Below, in pieces: positions 17,926-27,449 of a DNA stretch of 64,000 nucleotides. The notes under the pieces are model-generated. The model saw only the letters and a list, made by a program, of their open reading frames with translations. It was not told where the DNA came from and did not search any database. This DNA comes from Variovorax brevis (lineage in GTDB: Bacteria > Pseudomonadota > Gammaproteobacteria > Burkholderiales > Burkholderiaceae_C). The position numbers and the translations under genes are program-made. The first letter of the stretch is position 1; each line of letters opens with the position of its first letter. The DNA lies in the NCBI RefSeq assembly GCF_030317105.1, contig NZ_JASZYG010000016.1, positions 1-64,000 on the forward strand. Reading direction: 5' to 3'.

Positions 17926-19868
17926 GTCGGCACCTTCGTTCCGCTGCGGATCACGTCGACCTTGCTGCCGGCGAGATCGAATCTCGGCAGCCCGTTGCGG
18001 GGAACCGCGATTTCTTGAACATCCGCACCCGATGCGCCGACGAGCCTCAACGAGTTGACACCGCGGACGCCCGGAACGATGCGTATCCATCCCGCGACAT
18101 CGCGATTCGTGACCGGTGCACCCGGATGACGTGCGTCATCTCCCACCAACGCCAGCCGCTTCTTCAGCTCGAGCTCGATGTCGCGCTTCACGTCCGCCGG
18201 ATCGCGCCCGGCCTCGACTTCAACCGCGGCGCGCAGCGAGAACTCGACGTACTGCGGCCCCGTCACGACGAGCCGCGTGGCGAGGGGCATCTTCGCGACC
18301 AGGCGGCGCCGGATCGCTTCGAGCCAGCGCGGAGTTTCGGGGATATCGCCTGCGTCTTCCTCGGACTTTCGGGCGCGCATCGCGACGAGCGCGACCACTC
18401 CGGTGCGCGGCGACTTGTCGTCCGGGGTCAGCACCCACGCACGCGCGACTTCGAGCAGTGGCAAGTTCCGGGCGGCAGACACGATGTCGGCCGCGCTCAC
18501 CAATGCGTGGTCCTCGCGCGCGCGCCGCCGTGCCTCGCGACGCTCGTCGATCCAACCCGTCGCAGCCGCGCCGCCCGAGATCGCATCGACATTCACGCCG
18601 AACGAGCCGGCGTAGCCTTGCACGCTCCACTTGCGATTTGCGGCGACACTGCCGCTATCGCCGTCGCACACCGCGTAGCTCGCGAGCATCGTCGACTCGG
18701 AGGGCGGAATCTTCCCGTTGAGGCCATTGCCAAACGTGATGCGGCCGGCCACGGCGTCGAGCTCGAAGACTTCGTCGCTCGGTCCACGGTCCGCGAGATT
18801 CCCGGCACGCCACACCGCGCGACGATTCGTGCGCGGCTCGCGTAGCTCGATCTTCACAGGAGTCTCGCCCAGCGCGAAGCGCAGCCCGGGCACGTCGAGA
18901 TCGAACGTCCAGTCCGGAACGCCGGTGGAGGTGTGCCCTTCATCCTCTACCGGGCGGCCTTGCACGACGGGCACCACATTCGGCTCGATCCGCAGCAGTC
19001 GCGGCGGGCGCTCGAAGCCCTGCGGCACGCGCAGCTCGAGCGAGAATTCCCTGGGTGAATCGCTCACCGCGGATAGATCGAGCAGCAGTGCCCCAGTGCG
19101 CAGAAGCCCGTCGCTCGTGTCCGAGGCGATGGGCAGCGGGATGCGCCCAGTCTTCGTGACGAGCGTCGCCGTGAGACGAGACTCGCGCGGACGAGCTGGG
19201 AGCGCGAAGCGCGCTCCCGCATCCGGCACAGGATTCGTCAGCGGCTGGTCGACGCGCACGCCAATCGACCAAAGCGCACCGTCCGCGTCTTTGCGCGCTG
19301 GCGGGAAGAGCCCACGATCGCTGCCGCACTCGAACTCCATGACGAGCCGGTCGTTCTTGCCGGCGAGCGTGCCGAAAGGCTGAAATGCCGGTCCGCCGCG
19401 TTCGTTGATGACGGTGTAGTCCTTGACCTTGCCATCGGCGAGCCGTCCTGTGAGGCGCCGCACGCGGCCGGCCACCCACAACAGTTTCGCGGCTGGCCGG
19501 AATGTCGGCGTCTGCTCGCCCACCATATTGATCACGGCGTCAGGGGCGATCACGACGCTCTGCGCGAACGTGGCACCCGGCGAGCGCGGATCGAGTCGGT
19601 CCGGCCAGATCAATCCGCGCGCCGGCTCGGTGCCCCGTTCCGCAAGACCCATGAGCGCGGCGTAAGCCTCGCGCTCGTCGCGCCGGTCGCGGCCCAGCGA
19701 GTAGAGCTGCGCCTCGGCGACCCACGCGAGCAGCTCCATCAGCGTGATGCCTGGATCGTGCGCGTTGTAGTCAGTCCAGTCTGGCGCGAGGCCGGGCAGG
19801 CGCGCGCGCCCCATCTCCATGAAGTCGCCGAAGCGGCGGTCGAAGAGATTCGGTGCGAGCCGCTTCAT
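17922..19868 (-). CDS. eCIS baseplate assembly protein, baseplate J/gp6-like
   Basis: This is a 648-residue putative baseplate wedge protein. The N-terminus (LFDRRFGDFMEMGRARLPG, WTDYNAHDPGITLMELLAWV) and the central RITFGNGLNGKIPPSES are hallmarks of the eCIS baseplate J-like family. A Gly/Ser-rich segment and a C-terminal alpha/beta part with VNSLRLVGASG follow. It overlaps both neighbours by 4 bp. Together with the larger J-like protein it would form the wedges around the spike that open when the particle contacts its target. Confidence 0.85.
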   Translation of the reverse strand: MKRLAPNLFDRRFGDFMEMGRARLPGLAPDWTDYNAHDPGITLMELLAWVAEAQLYSLGRDRRDEREAYAALMGLAERGTEPARGLIWPDRLDPRSPGATFAQSVVIAPDAVINMVGEQTPTFRPAAKLLWVAGRVRRLTGRLADGKVKDYTVINERGGPAFQPFGTLAGKNDRLVMEFECGSDRGLFPPARKDADGALWSIGVRVDQPLTNPVPDAGARFALPARPRESRLTATLVTKTGRIPLPIASDTSDGLLRTGALLLDLSAVSDSPREFSLELRVPQGFERPPRLLRIEPNVVPVVQGRPVEDEGHTSTGVPDWTFDLDVPGLRFALGETPVKIELREPRTNRRAVWRAGNLADRGPSDEVFELDAVAGRITFGNGLNGKIPPSESTMLASYAVCDGDSGSVAANRKWSVQGYAGSFGVNVDAISGGAAATGWIDERREARRRAREDHALVSAADIVSAARNLPLLEVARAWVLTPDDKSPRTGVVALVAMRARKSEEDAGDIPETPRWLEAIRRRLVAKMPLATRLVVTGPQYVEFSLRAAVEVEAGRDPADVKRDIELELKKRLALVGDDARHPGAPVTNRDVAGWIRIVPGVRGVNSLRLVGASGADVQEIAVPRNGLPRFDLAGSKVDVIRSGTKVPT

Positions 19869-22800
19869 GCGATCACCTCGACCGTCTCGAACTCGATGCG
19901 CACACCGTCCTTTTCGAGACGCGGCAGATCAGCGCGCGCGATCGACGGCGGCCAAGCCTGCTCGTCGTCATCGGTGATCTCGCGCAGCGAGACGGCAGCA
20001 ATTCCTTCGAGGAGCGCAACATCGGCGAGTACGACAGCGATGTCGATTTCGTTCGGGTTCTCGCCGAGATGCCACCCGCTCCCATCGACGCCACCCGTTG
20101 CCGCGTCGAAGAGTGCGATGACCTTCTTCTTCGCGTCGCTCGCGACTGCACCGGCATCGTCGAGACTGGCGACGCGCAGACGCAGATCTACTCGCAACCG
20201 CCGAAGCCGCGCGCCACCAATGCGCAGTACCTCGGGGGCAGCCAGTGTCGGCGGCGCCTGAGAGAGAAGCAGTCGACGCAGCTCGCGAACCTGAGCGGCG
20301 GTCGGCATCGGATTCGCCCCACGCATCACGACGACGAGCCGCACGAAGCCTTTGCGTGGGAAGCACCGCGCCTGCGCGATGTCGGGCGAGCTTTCGCGCG
20401 CGATGTCCGAGAAGTCGTGGGCCGTCAGCGCGCGATCGCGATGACGCAGGCTGGCAACGCCGAACTGAAGCACGCGATCAATGCTTTCGGCCGGGGCTCC
20501 GCCCGCGGCCTGGTCCGCGGCAAACACCGCTTCGACACCTTCGATCGGCGACACGAGATTCAGCGACGTGCGCTGCGCAATCGCGTTGCCGGGGACGTTG
20601 TCGCTGCCGGGTTCCCCCGGGGTCGTGCGGCGATACGCGAACGCCATGATCGAGTCGCTGCCGACCGGAGGAATCTTGCCGTGTTTCCCATCGCCGAAGC
20701 GGATCTCGCCGGTCGCTTCATACAACGCATATACGCGCGCCATGGGCGATTCATCGGCCGGATCAACTACGCGGTCCCATAGCACCCAGTCACCCGGGAG
20801 GTTCTCGACGGCGCTCAGCACGTAGTTCGGCCGCTCCTGATTGAGTGCCGTGCGCTCTTCTTCGCCGAGCGGTTCTTTCACGCGCAGCTCGAGCGTGTTT
20901 CGCAGCAGCGGCGGACGTGCCAGGAACAGCGTGAGATCGGGCTCGCCCTGCGATGAGCCGATGAGCTCGCGCGTCATCGTTTCGGCGGCGCTCGCCCAGA
21001 CGCCGTTGAGATAGGCGCCGAGTATTTTCGGCGCCCACGTGCCGGGCGCAGTACTCGCCGCGGGCGTGAGACGCAGCCAGCTCAGCTCCTGTCCGAACAG
21101 CTCGCGCAGAGTCGGCGCGATCGCGAAGGCCAGCGTGAGAATGCCGCTCTCGCCGAGCGCGCGTGTCGCATCGTTCGTCGTGACCGGCGCGAAGCGATCG
21201 GCGATCAGCGCCTCGACGGTCATCGGCGCGAACTGATCGTGCGGTCGCTCCTCGACGAGCAGCAGCACGTTGATGGGCTCGCCGAGGAGCGTCGCATCTA
21301 ATCCCAGGTAGATGGCGCGGCCCGCTGCGCCAGTGGAAGCGCCGGCGCTCGCCGATGCGGGTTGCGCTGAAGTGACGGCGGCCGCGGCGCCGGCGCATTC
21401 GCAATCCGGCTCGCATTTGTCCGGCGCTGCCGACGCCGAAGGGGCACCAGACAGCCGGCCCAGCAACTGCGCGAGCGGCACAAACGCCTCCACGTTTGCG
21501 CCCGGCGTGCGATTCGCATCGCTCTGATCGCGCAGCGATCCGCTGTCGGCCGTCAGCACGAAATCCGGCATCACGTTCGTGCAGACCTCGTACGAAATGC
21601 CGAGCTCCACGACCGCCGGCGCGTGGATGTTCTCGGTCGACCGTTCGATCGTCTGATGCCGGATCTTCGTCGTCGGGTCCTTCGGCCCGATCGTGACACT
21701 CACCTTCTCGCGTCCGTAGTCGCCGCCGACGAGTCGCGCGCGAATCCAGTAGTTCGTCCGCCCGGACCAGTCCGTCGGCGCAAGATCGAGCGGCACTTTG
21801 AACTTCAGCGGGCCGCTCACCTTGAGATTCGCGGTCTCGTCCTGCGTGACGATTAGCTTCCACCAGCCCGTGCCGTTCCAGTACTCCCACGACAGCTCGG
21901 GGTTGACCGATGCGTCGTCGAGCGCACTCCTCCAGGTACCCACGGTCGCATCGAGCTTGAAAGCCACCGTGCCGGAGGGCTTGGCAAGCGAAGTCCACGC
22001 GTGACTGAGCTCGAGCAACTCCGGCGCACCGCCGAGCAACCGAAATGCCTTCGCCGTTTGCACAGGCCCGAATCCGGGAAAGAGCAGCGACGCCTGCGGC
22101 AACAGCTCGGTCTTCCAGGGTGGGTTCGCAGGATCGAGCCGCATATACGGCGACACGCGCGCCGTGATCGGCGTGTCTTCGAAGTAAGTCGCGCCAGCCG
22201 GAGGGCTCGGCTTCGGCGGCGGTTCGAGCGTCATCGCATTCGTGCCGCTGATCTTGGTCACGCGATGAGCCACGCCGTCCGAGGTGAGAATGACCGAACC
22301 GACACGCGTCGTCATGTCCGCCGCATCGAGCTGGATCGCGTCGCTCGACAGCACCTTCAGCGGATGCGCGCTGACGGTTCGATAGCCATGCAGCGGCCCT
22401 TTCGCAGCAACGGCAAACGGTTTCCCCTGCAGATAGAACGTCTGTCCGTCCGTCGTCGTCCCGGCCTCGGCTATGTCGGTGAGCGAGAACGCATCGGCCG
22501 CTGCCATCTCGCGCGCGAGGAACTCCCCGGTCTGAAGCGCTTCCGGGCCCGGCGCAAACAACGCCTCGCCGACATCGCCCTTCAGAGTCCAACGCTGCGA
22601 CAGATCGAACGGGGCCGATAGCACATGCCCGCGAGTGGCCGGTACCAGGACGTGCGCGTTCGCAACCGTCGGCGCACCCTTCGGCTCACCCGCTCCCGCC
22701 GGGATGTCGTCGCGGAACGCCTCGATCTCGTTGCCGCCGGAAGGCGGAGTCCAGGACACGACATAGCCACCCGATGGCAGGTGCACAGACGCGACGAAAT

Positions 22801-24946
22801 GCAACTCGCCGCCCGTGACGAATGCGTTGAAGCCAATGACCTCGGCATCCGCCTCTTCGAGCTTCACCTGCTTCTGCACTTTGCCCGGCAGATGGAACAG
22901 CACCGGATTGCGATTCGACTTGCGCACGAACGCAACGAAGAAGCCCGCGCTGTTCAGCACCGCGACTGGCCGCATATGCGCGTCGACGTTCGTACGTTCG
23001 AGGTCGATGCAATTCCCGTCGGCGGCGACCCGGTAAAGCTTGCGGCCTCTCGAAATGCCCACCATCCCGGCAGCGGTCGACGTCGTCAGCGCACCGCCGG
23101 TGAGAACGGGCACGACCGCTTCCAGGACGACGGGCACAGGGTCACCCGTCTTCGGATCGGGAGTCGTGGTTGCGATCGCCGTCCACGGTGCCGCGTCACC
23201 CGATTTGCGCGCAGAAAGCTGGCCGCCCCGCAACGCCACGAGCGTCGACGCATCGGCGAAATAGACGAGATCGGAGATCGCCGCGTCCCCTTGCGCCGGG
23301 AGCGCGGGCACTTCGCCGAACAACTCCCATTTGCTCGCGTCTTTGTCGGATCGCTCACGCCAGACCCAAACGATGCCGCCCGATGAAGCGCCGACGAGAA
23401 AGCCACCTGGATCTACCGCGTCGTGCCACACGGGCAGTCGCCCCAACGGCTGGCGATTTAGCTGACGGCCCGCAGAAACATCCACGTTCGCCGTGCCTTC
23501 CGAAAGCGGCGGCCGAATCGCCGCGCGGTCGCGAAACTTCTGCAGAGCGCCGGAGGTGGCGTTCATCTCCAGCAGATAGAGCGCGCCGTCCTCGGCGACG
23601 CCGGCGAGTACCTTGCCACCGAACGAGTCGGGCACCAAGGAAAGCGCCGCGAACGTCGCTTCCGCCATGCCGAAAGTCAGCGTGATGTCGCCGCCCTTCT
23701 TCGAGAAAGCCTCTTTGCTGCCGAGATAGAACGCATCGAACTGACGCGGCTCTTTGCCGAAAGGGTAGAACACGCTGTCGAGCACCAGCGGCGTCGTGTT
23801 CGCCATCGCCTCCGCCGTCGCACTAGACCTCGAACTCGCACTCGCAGACAGATCGACATCCGCCGGCTGCGGCACGCCGTGGCGACAATTCACGCGAATC
23901 TCGAATGCGTCGACGAGCAAGGGCGGCTGATCAGGGAGCACCGTGGCGACGGAGGCGCGAATCCAGCGACTCGGCTTCCCTTGGACGACCTCCGTCATCT
24001 CCAGCGCGCCGCGCGGCTTGGCGAGGACTAGGCCGTCGGCTTTTGACTGCAGAGCCGTCTCTGCCGGCGACAGCTCCTGCCAATCGATCGTGTCAGCCGG
24101 ATACTTCTTGCCCCAGTAGTGCCACGTGACACCCGTCAGATTCCGTGCGCCCAGGATCTCGATCGTCGCGGCCGCCTCGATGTTGAACAGCTCGGTGTGC
24201 CCGATGTACAGCACGTGTCGCTGACGATTGCGCGCGGCATCGAACGGCATGAACGCCGTCACTTTCGTTGCGACGGTCTGCACCGCTCGATCCGCGTCGA
24301 GGGGCGGATCGATCGTGACGATGCCTTTGTCCACCTGTGTGATGCGGTATTGCTCGTTGCCCACCTCGATGAGCATTTCCGCTTCGAGCCCCTGCTCGGG
24401 TTCGAGCTGCAGTTTTGTCGCGCCGGTGGAAGCGAAGCTCTTGAGCTGCCACTGAGTCGGCAGCGGTTCGAGCGGCGTCAGGTCTGACAGCCCCGGCGGC
24501 GGCAGAAAGAACGCATCGGCAGCGCCATCGACGCCGACCAACACCTGCAACCCGCGGGGCAGAACGAGCAGGTCCTTCTCGGTTTCAAGAATCACCGACG
24601 TGCCGGCGGCCTCGACCTGCAGACGAGTACTCGCGGTGGCGGGCTTCGCTTCCGTCGCGCTGTCGGTGAGCTTGAACACGACCGGCAAGCGCGCCGGTCG
24701 CGCCGCCTCAATGGGCACGGCCAGCCAGTCGAGGAACCCGAGTCGCACCTTTTCCCCGGCGCGGTCGAGTCGCTCGGCAACCTCGGATGCAAAACGGGCC
24801 GCGACTTTGAGCAGCGCGCGGCCGAAGTCGCGCGGGTCGTCGTCCCTGCCCCATTGCGGAATCCAGGCGCGTGCGCGCTCGAACAGCTCCCGCTCCAGCT
24901 CGGGCGCGCGGCGCGTCTCGAATCGCGGCGGGAGTTCTGACTTCAT
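19865..24946 (-). CDS. Large eCIS baseplate J-like protein (Afp11 type)
   Basis: This 1693-residue protein begins with a helical region typical of the family (RFETRRAPELERELFERARA, VRLGFLDWLAVPIEA). Its C-terminal baseplate J region contains GEIRFGDGKHGKIPPVGSDS near residue 1420 and a terminal alpha/beta domain with repeated ARxxxLRRLRVDLRLRV patterns. It is much longer than Afp11 (roughly 900-1000 residues) because of a beta-rich central insert at about residues 430-900. That insert contains propeller-like repeats (GKVLAGVAEDGALYLLE, STLVALRGGQLSARKSGD). A Ser/Ala-rich stretch with Cys (CEPDCECAGAAAA) lies near residue 1185. It overlaps both neighbours by 4 bp. It is probably the main wedge protein, and the insert might expose surface features. 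Confidence 0.85.
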   Translation of the reverse strand: MKSELPPRFETRRAPELERELFERARAWIPQWGRDDDPRDFGRALLKVAARFASEVAERLDRAGEKVRLGFLDWLAVPIEAARPARLPVVFKLTDSATEAKPATASTRLQVEAAGTSVILETEKDLLVLPRGLQVLVGVDGAADAFFLPPPGLSDLTPLEPLPTQWQLKSFASTGATKLQLEPEQGLEAEMLIEVGNEQYRITQVDKGIVTIDPPLDADRAVQTVATKVTAFMPFDAARNRQRHVLYIGHTELFNIEAAATIEILGARNLTGVTWHYWGKKYPADTIDWQELSPAETALQSKADGLVLAKPRGALEMTEVVQGKPSRWIRASVATVLPDQPPLLVDAFEIRVNCRHGVPQPADVDLSASASSRSSATAEAMANTTPLVLDSVFYPFGKEPRQFDAFYLGSKEAFSKKGGDITLTFGMAEATFAALSLVPDSFGGKVLAGVAEDGALYLLEMNATSGALQKFRDRAAIRPPLSEGTANVDVSAGRQLNRQPLGRLPVWHDAVDPGGFLVGASSGGIVWVWRERSDKDASKWELFGEVPALPAQGDAAISDLVYFADASTLVALRGGQLSARKSGDAAPWTAIATTTPDPKTGDPVPVVLEAVVPVLTGGALTTSTAAGMVGISRGRKLYRVAADGNCIDLERTNVDAHMRPVAVLNSAGFFVAFVRKSNRNPVLFHLPGKVQKQVKLEEADAEVIGFNAFVTGGELHFVASVHLPSGGYVVSWTPPSGGNEIEAFRDDIPAGAGEPKGAPTVANAHVLVPATRGHVLSAPFDLSQRWTLKGDVGEALFAPGPEALQTGEFLAREMAAADAFSLTDIAEAGTTTDGQTFYLQGKPFAVAAKGPLHGYRTVSAHPLKVLSSDAIQLDAADMTTRVGSVILTSDGVAHRVTKISGTNAMTLEPPPKPSPPAGATYFEDTPITARVSPYMRLDPANPPWKTELLPQASLLFPGFGPVQTAKAFRLLGGAPELLELSHAWTSLAKPSGTVAFKLDATVGTWRSALDDASVNPELSWEYWNGTGWWKLIVTQDETANLKVSGPLKFKVPLDLAPTDWSGRTNYWIRARLVGGDYGREKVSVTIGPKDPTTKIRHQTIERSTENIHAPAVVELGISYEVCTNVMPDFVLTADSGSLRDQSDANRTPGANVEAFVPLAQLLGRLSGAPSASAAPDKCEPDCECAGAAAAVTSAQPASASAGASTGAAGRAIYLGLDATLLGEPINVLLLVEERPHDQFAPMTVEALIADRFAPVTTNDATRALGESGILTLAFAIAPTLRELFGQELSWLRLTPAASTAPGTWAPKILGAYLNGVWASAAETMTRELIGSSQGEPDLTLFLARPPLLRNTLELRVKEPLGEEERTALNQERPNYVLSAVENLPGDWVLWDRVVDPADESPMARVYALYEATGEIRFGDGKHGKIPPVGSDSIMAFAYRRTTPGEPGSDNVPGNAIAQRTSLNLVSPIEGVEAVFAADQAAGGAPAESIDRVLQFGVASLRHRDRALTAHDFSDIARESSPDIAQARCFPRKGFVRLVVVMRGANPMPTAAQVRELRRLLLSQAPPTLAAPEVLRIGGARLRRLRVDLRLRVASLDDAGAVASDAKKKVIALFDAATGGVDGSGWHLGENPNEIDIAVVLADVALLEGIAAVSLREITDDDEQAWPPSIARADLPRLEKDGVRIEFETVEVIA

Positions 24947-25371
24947 GGCCGCCCGCCCTCGCGGAAGTAGAACGGAAAGACGAGGTTGCCCAGCTGATTC
25001 GTCTGCCGGACGCGGTAGTCGATGGCGACGAGCAACTCGCCGTCGAACGTCGCCGCTTCATCGACCGTCACGTCGAGCACATCGATGCGCGCCTCGCACC
25101 GGCGCAGCGCCTCTTCGACGGTCGAACGGATCTGCTGCATCGTCGTGGTGTCGAGCGACGTGAACACCATGTCCTGAATGCCGCAGCCGAAGTTCGGGCG
25201 CATCACGCGCTCGCCCGGCGAGGTTTCAAGGATGATCAGAATCGACTGCCGGATGTCCTCTTCGTACGCCACGCTCGTGACGAGCCCCGTGCGCGGATCG
25301 AGCGACACGGGCATCGCCCAGCCACGGCCGAGAAATGCGTTGCGATCGTCGGCGGGGCGGTTGGCGCTCAT
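24943..25371 (-). CDS. eCIS baseplate wedge protein, gp25/GPW-like (Afp9 type)
   Basis: This 142-residue protein matches the gp25-like lysozyme-fold baseplate family: GWAMPVSLDPRTGLVTSVAY, then DIRQSILIILETSPGERVMR and PNFGCGIQDMVF. In T4 and eCIS this small protein clamps the wedge to the sheath start. I chose the ATG at 25371 because it overlaps the PAAR gene stop by 4 bp; the longer open frame upstream is a shadow of PAAR. Family lengths are about 130-150 residues, so it is full length. Confidence 0.9.
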   Translation of the reverse strand: MSANRPADDRNAFLGRGWAMPVSLDPRTGLVTSVAYEEDIRQSILIILETSPGERVMRPNFGCGIQDMVFTSLDTTTMQQIRSTVEEALRRCEARIDVLDVTVDEAATFDGELLVAIDYRVRQTNQLGNLVFPFYFREGGRP

Positions 25372-25664
25372 CCGATCATCACCGTGAACGCGCCTTGCGC
25401 GATGGGATTGGGCGCACCCGCTTCGACCACCATGTCGCCCAGACGCGCAGCGAACATGCCGCCAATGACGACGGTGAGGCTGCCGACGACGACGACACCG
25501 CCGACATGCGGTTTCACGCCGTCCACCAGTGGGCACGCATGGGTGTCGCCGCCGACTCGCCACGCGGGCTGACCGCCGATCATGACCGTCGGGCATCCAG
25601 GCCCCGGGCCGAGCGGTGTGCCATGACCTGTCGTGTCTCCAACGCGCGCGGCGGGCTGTCCCAT
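25368..25664 (-). CDS. PAAR-repeat spike tip protein (Afp10 type)
   Basis: This 98-residue protein opens with MGQPAARVGDTTGHGTPLGP and continues with repeated Gly/Val motifs (VMIGGQPAWRVGGDTHACP, VVIGGMFAARLGDMV). These are the Pro-Ala-Ala-Arg repeats of the metal-bound conical tip that caps the spike of type VI and eCIS machines. It lies 13 bp after the spike gene and overlaps the gp25 gene by 4 bp. The His and Cys in HACP and the early HG are likely zinc ligands. Full length for the family. Confidence 0.92.
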   Translation of the reverse strand: MGQPAARVGDTTGHGTPLGPGPGCPTVMIGGQPAWRVGGDTHACPLVDGVKPHVGGVVVVGSLTVVIGGMFAARLGDMVVEAGAPNPIAQGAFTVMIG

Positions 25665-25677
25665 TTCGTGCGCTCCT

Positions 25678-26310
25678 TCAGTTGATGTTCACGAGCGCGC
25701 CGCGCACGGTGAGCGTTGCGTTGGCTTTGAGCTCCAGCGTGCCGCTGGCTTCGATCGAGATCGAAGCGGCCTTGATCTTGAGCTGGGTGGTGGCCTGCAG
25801 CGTGATGCTGCCGCTCTTCTCGATCTTGAGCTGGTTGCCCTGCGCATCCTTCAGCTCGATCTCGTTGTCGGTGAAGCGGACCATCGCGCCGTTCTCGTGC
25901 GCCAGCTCGACGACACCCTTTGCACCGTCATCGAACAGCAGGTAGTGCTTCTTGCGCGACTTGACGATGCGCTTGTCGTTTTCGCCATCGTCGTTGGCCA
26001 GCGGCGGCTTTTCCTTGCCGTTCCACAACGCGCCGAGAACGTAGGGGAATCGCATATCTTCGCGTTCGAAACCGACCAGCACTTCGTCGCCGACTTCGGG
26101 AATGAACACGGTGCCGCGCTCGGCGCCGGCCATCGGCACCGCAAGCCGTGCCCAGTAACTCTCGCGCGGCTTGTCATGCCACGGATAGCTGACCTTCACG
26201 CGGCACAGGCCGTCTTCGTCCTTGTTCTGCGTGACAACCGCAACGGCGACGCCTTTCGCATGGCCCGACTCATGTGCAATCTCGCTGGATGTTGCTACGG
26301 CAGCAGTCAT
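25678..26310 (-). CDS. eCIS spike protein, gp5/VgrG C-terminal-like (Afp8 C-part)
   Basis: This 210-residue protein contains an OB-fold (gp5 N-type) segment: DEDGLCRVKVSYPWHDKPRE, VFIPEVGDEVLVGFEREDMR, PYVLGALWNGKEKPP. A beta-helix-like repeat tail follows (NQLKIEKSGSITLQATTQLK, TLELKANATLTVRG), as in spike needles. It would trimerise under the PAAR tip and pierce the target envelope. I chose the ATG at 26310 because it overlaps the previous stop (ATGA); a larger frame upstream (to 27282) overlaps the late-control-D gene and is a shadow. In Afp this domain and the preceding gene are one protein; here they are split. Confidence 0.9.
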   Translation of the reverse strand: MTAAVATSSEIAHESGHAKGVAVAVVTQNKDEDGLCRVKVSYPWHDKPRESYWARLAVPMAGAERGTVFIPEVGDEVLVGFEREDMRFPYVLGALWNGKEKPPLANDDGENDKRIVKSRKKHYLLFDDGAKGVVELAHENGAMVRFTDNEIELKDAQGNQLKIEKSGSITLQATTQLKIKAASISIEASGTLELKANATLTVRGALVNIN

Positions 26311-27449
26311 CTCCTTACCCCCCTGACCTTGAACTTGGTGCGATAGCCGCTGCTGTCGACGCGGTGAGTGGCCTGCTCGATGTAGTACGTCTGCGAGAAC
26401 GCCTCGCCAAGATTGGTGAGCTTCACGGTGCGATCGGGGCGCAGCTCGGGCAGCCCGATGCACTCGCCATCGCCGGTGAGAAACTTCTTCTCGATCTCGC
26501 CGAGCGCCGCCTTCGCGCGCTTGTCCGCTTCGGCCTGCGTGAACACGGGCTGGCGCAAGCGCAGCGTCGGCTGGCGGTCGGGCGAGCGCACCAACGAGAC
26601 GAGTTGCTGGGCGATGGTCTTGTTCTGCGGCCCGCTCGCCGTATCGGCGCTCGCGTGGCCGACTATGGCCTTCTTGTTCTTCACGTCCCAGCCATAGACC
26701 TCGACCTTCGACACCTGACCGGCGAGGTTCGCCTCGGGGCGGAAGCTCAGCAGGCCCGCGCCCCACTTGAGGGTGACCACCGGGTCGGAGCCGAGCTTCG
26801 GCATGCCGAAATGCAGCGTCGGCTTCTTCACGAGGCCGCCCGGATCGACATACAGCTCGAAGTGCACGCTCTTGTCCGGACTGCTGTTGCGCTCGGCGAG
26901 CGTCTTCAGGAAATCCCAATCGTTCTGCTGGTTCTGCTCGATCTGCGGATGCCGCTCGACCGTGTCCTCGATGACGGTATCGAGATGATGGAAGTCGGCG
27001 ACGAGCTGCACGACCTCGCTGTCCTTGCGCTTCTTCCAGCTGTCGGAGTTCTTCCCCAGCGTCATCGGAAAACCGTGGTCGTACCCCTCGACGACCAGCT
27101 CCGGTGCGCCGGTTTCGGGAAAGCTGGTCGAAATCTTCGCGACCTGCCCGAGCATAGCCGTGGGGGTCGAGGCAGCATCGCCGTAGCCGATGCACACCTC
27201 GACTTCCGCGCCGAGCGTGAGGATTTTCAGCAGGTCCTGGCCGCGGCCGGTTTCGAACTGGCCGGATTCGAGGTTGTAGCAATTGGCGAGCGTGAACGAA
27301 AAATGCGAGGCGGCGTTCATCACCAGTTCGACTTCGATCTGGCTCACGGCAACGAGCAGATCGCGCAGCACATCGGCTCCCGCGAGCCGCAACGTGAAGG
27401 CCGGCGCGTAGAAGTTGCCGTAGCCCTTAGAGAGATCCGCCAGTTCCAT
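26307..27449 (-). CDS. eCIS hub protein, phage late control D/VgrG N-terminal-like
   Basis: This 380-residue protein of the phage late control gene D family forms the hub ring between tube and spike. Recognisable stretches are FYAPAFTLRLAGADVLRDLL, the VSQIEVELVMNAASHFSFTL beta region, LTLGAEVEVCIGYGD and NDWDFLKTLAERN. The ATG at 27449 follows the Afp8-like N-terminus, overlaps the LysM gene end by 23 bp and has a family-like start. Its separate coding from the spike OB-fold gene is common in eCIS loci outside the Afp/PVC lineage. Confidence 0.88.
   Translation of the reverse strand: MELADLSKGYGNFYAPAFTLRLAGADVLRDLLVAVSQIEVELVMNAASHFSFTLANCYNLESGQFETGRGQDLLKILTLGAEVEVCIGYGDAASTPTAMLGQVAKISTSFPETGAPELVVEGYDHGFPMTLGKNSDSWKKRKDSEVVQLVADFHHLDTVIEDTVERHPQIEQNQQNDWDFLKTLAERNSSPDKSVHFELYVDPGGLVKKPTLHFGMPKLGSDPVVTLKWGAGLLSFRPEANLAGQVSKVEVYGWDVKNKKAIVGHASADTASGPQNKTIAQQLVSLVRSPDRQPTLRLRQPVFTQAEADKRAKAALGEIEKKFLTGDGECIGLPELRPDRTVKLTNLGEAFSQTYYIEQATHRVDSSGYRTKFKVRGVRR

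Noticed and set aside
26311..27282. Upstream extension of the spike gene to a 534-codon frame
   Set aside because: The extension overlaps the late-control-D gene in another frame; the true start is the ATGA overlap at 26310.
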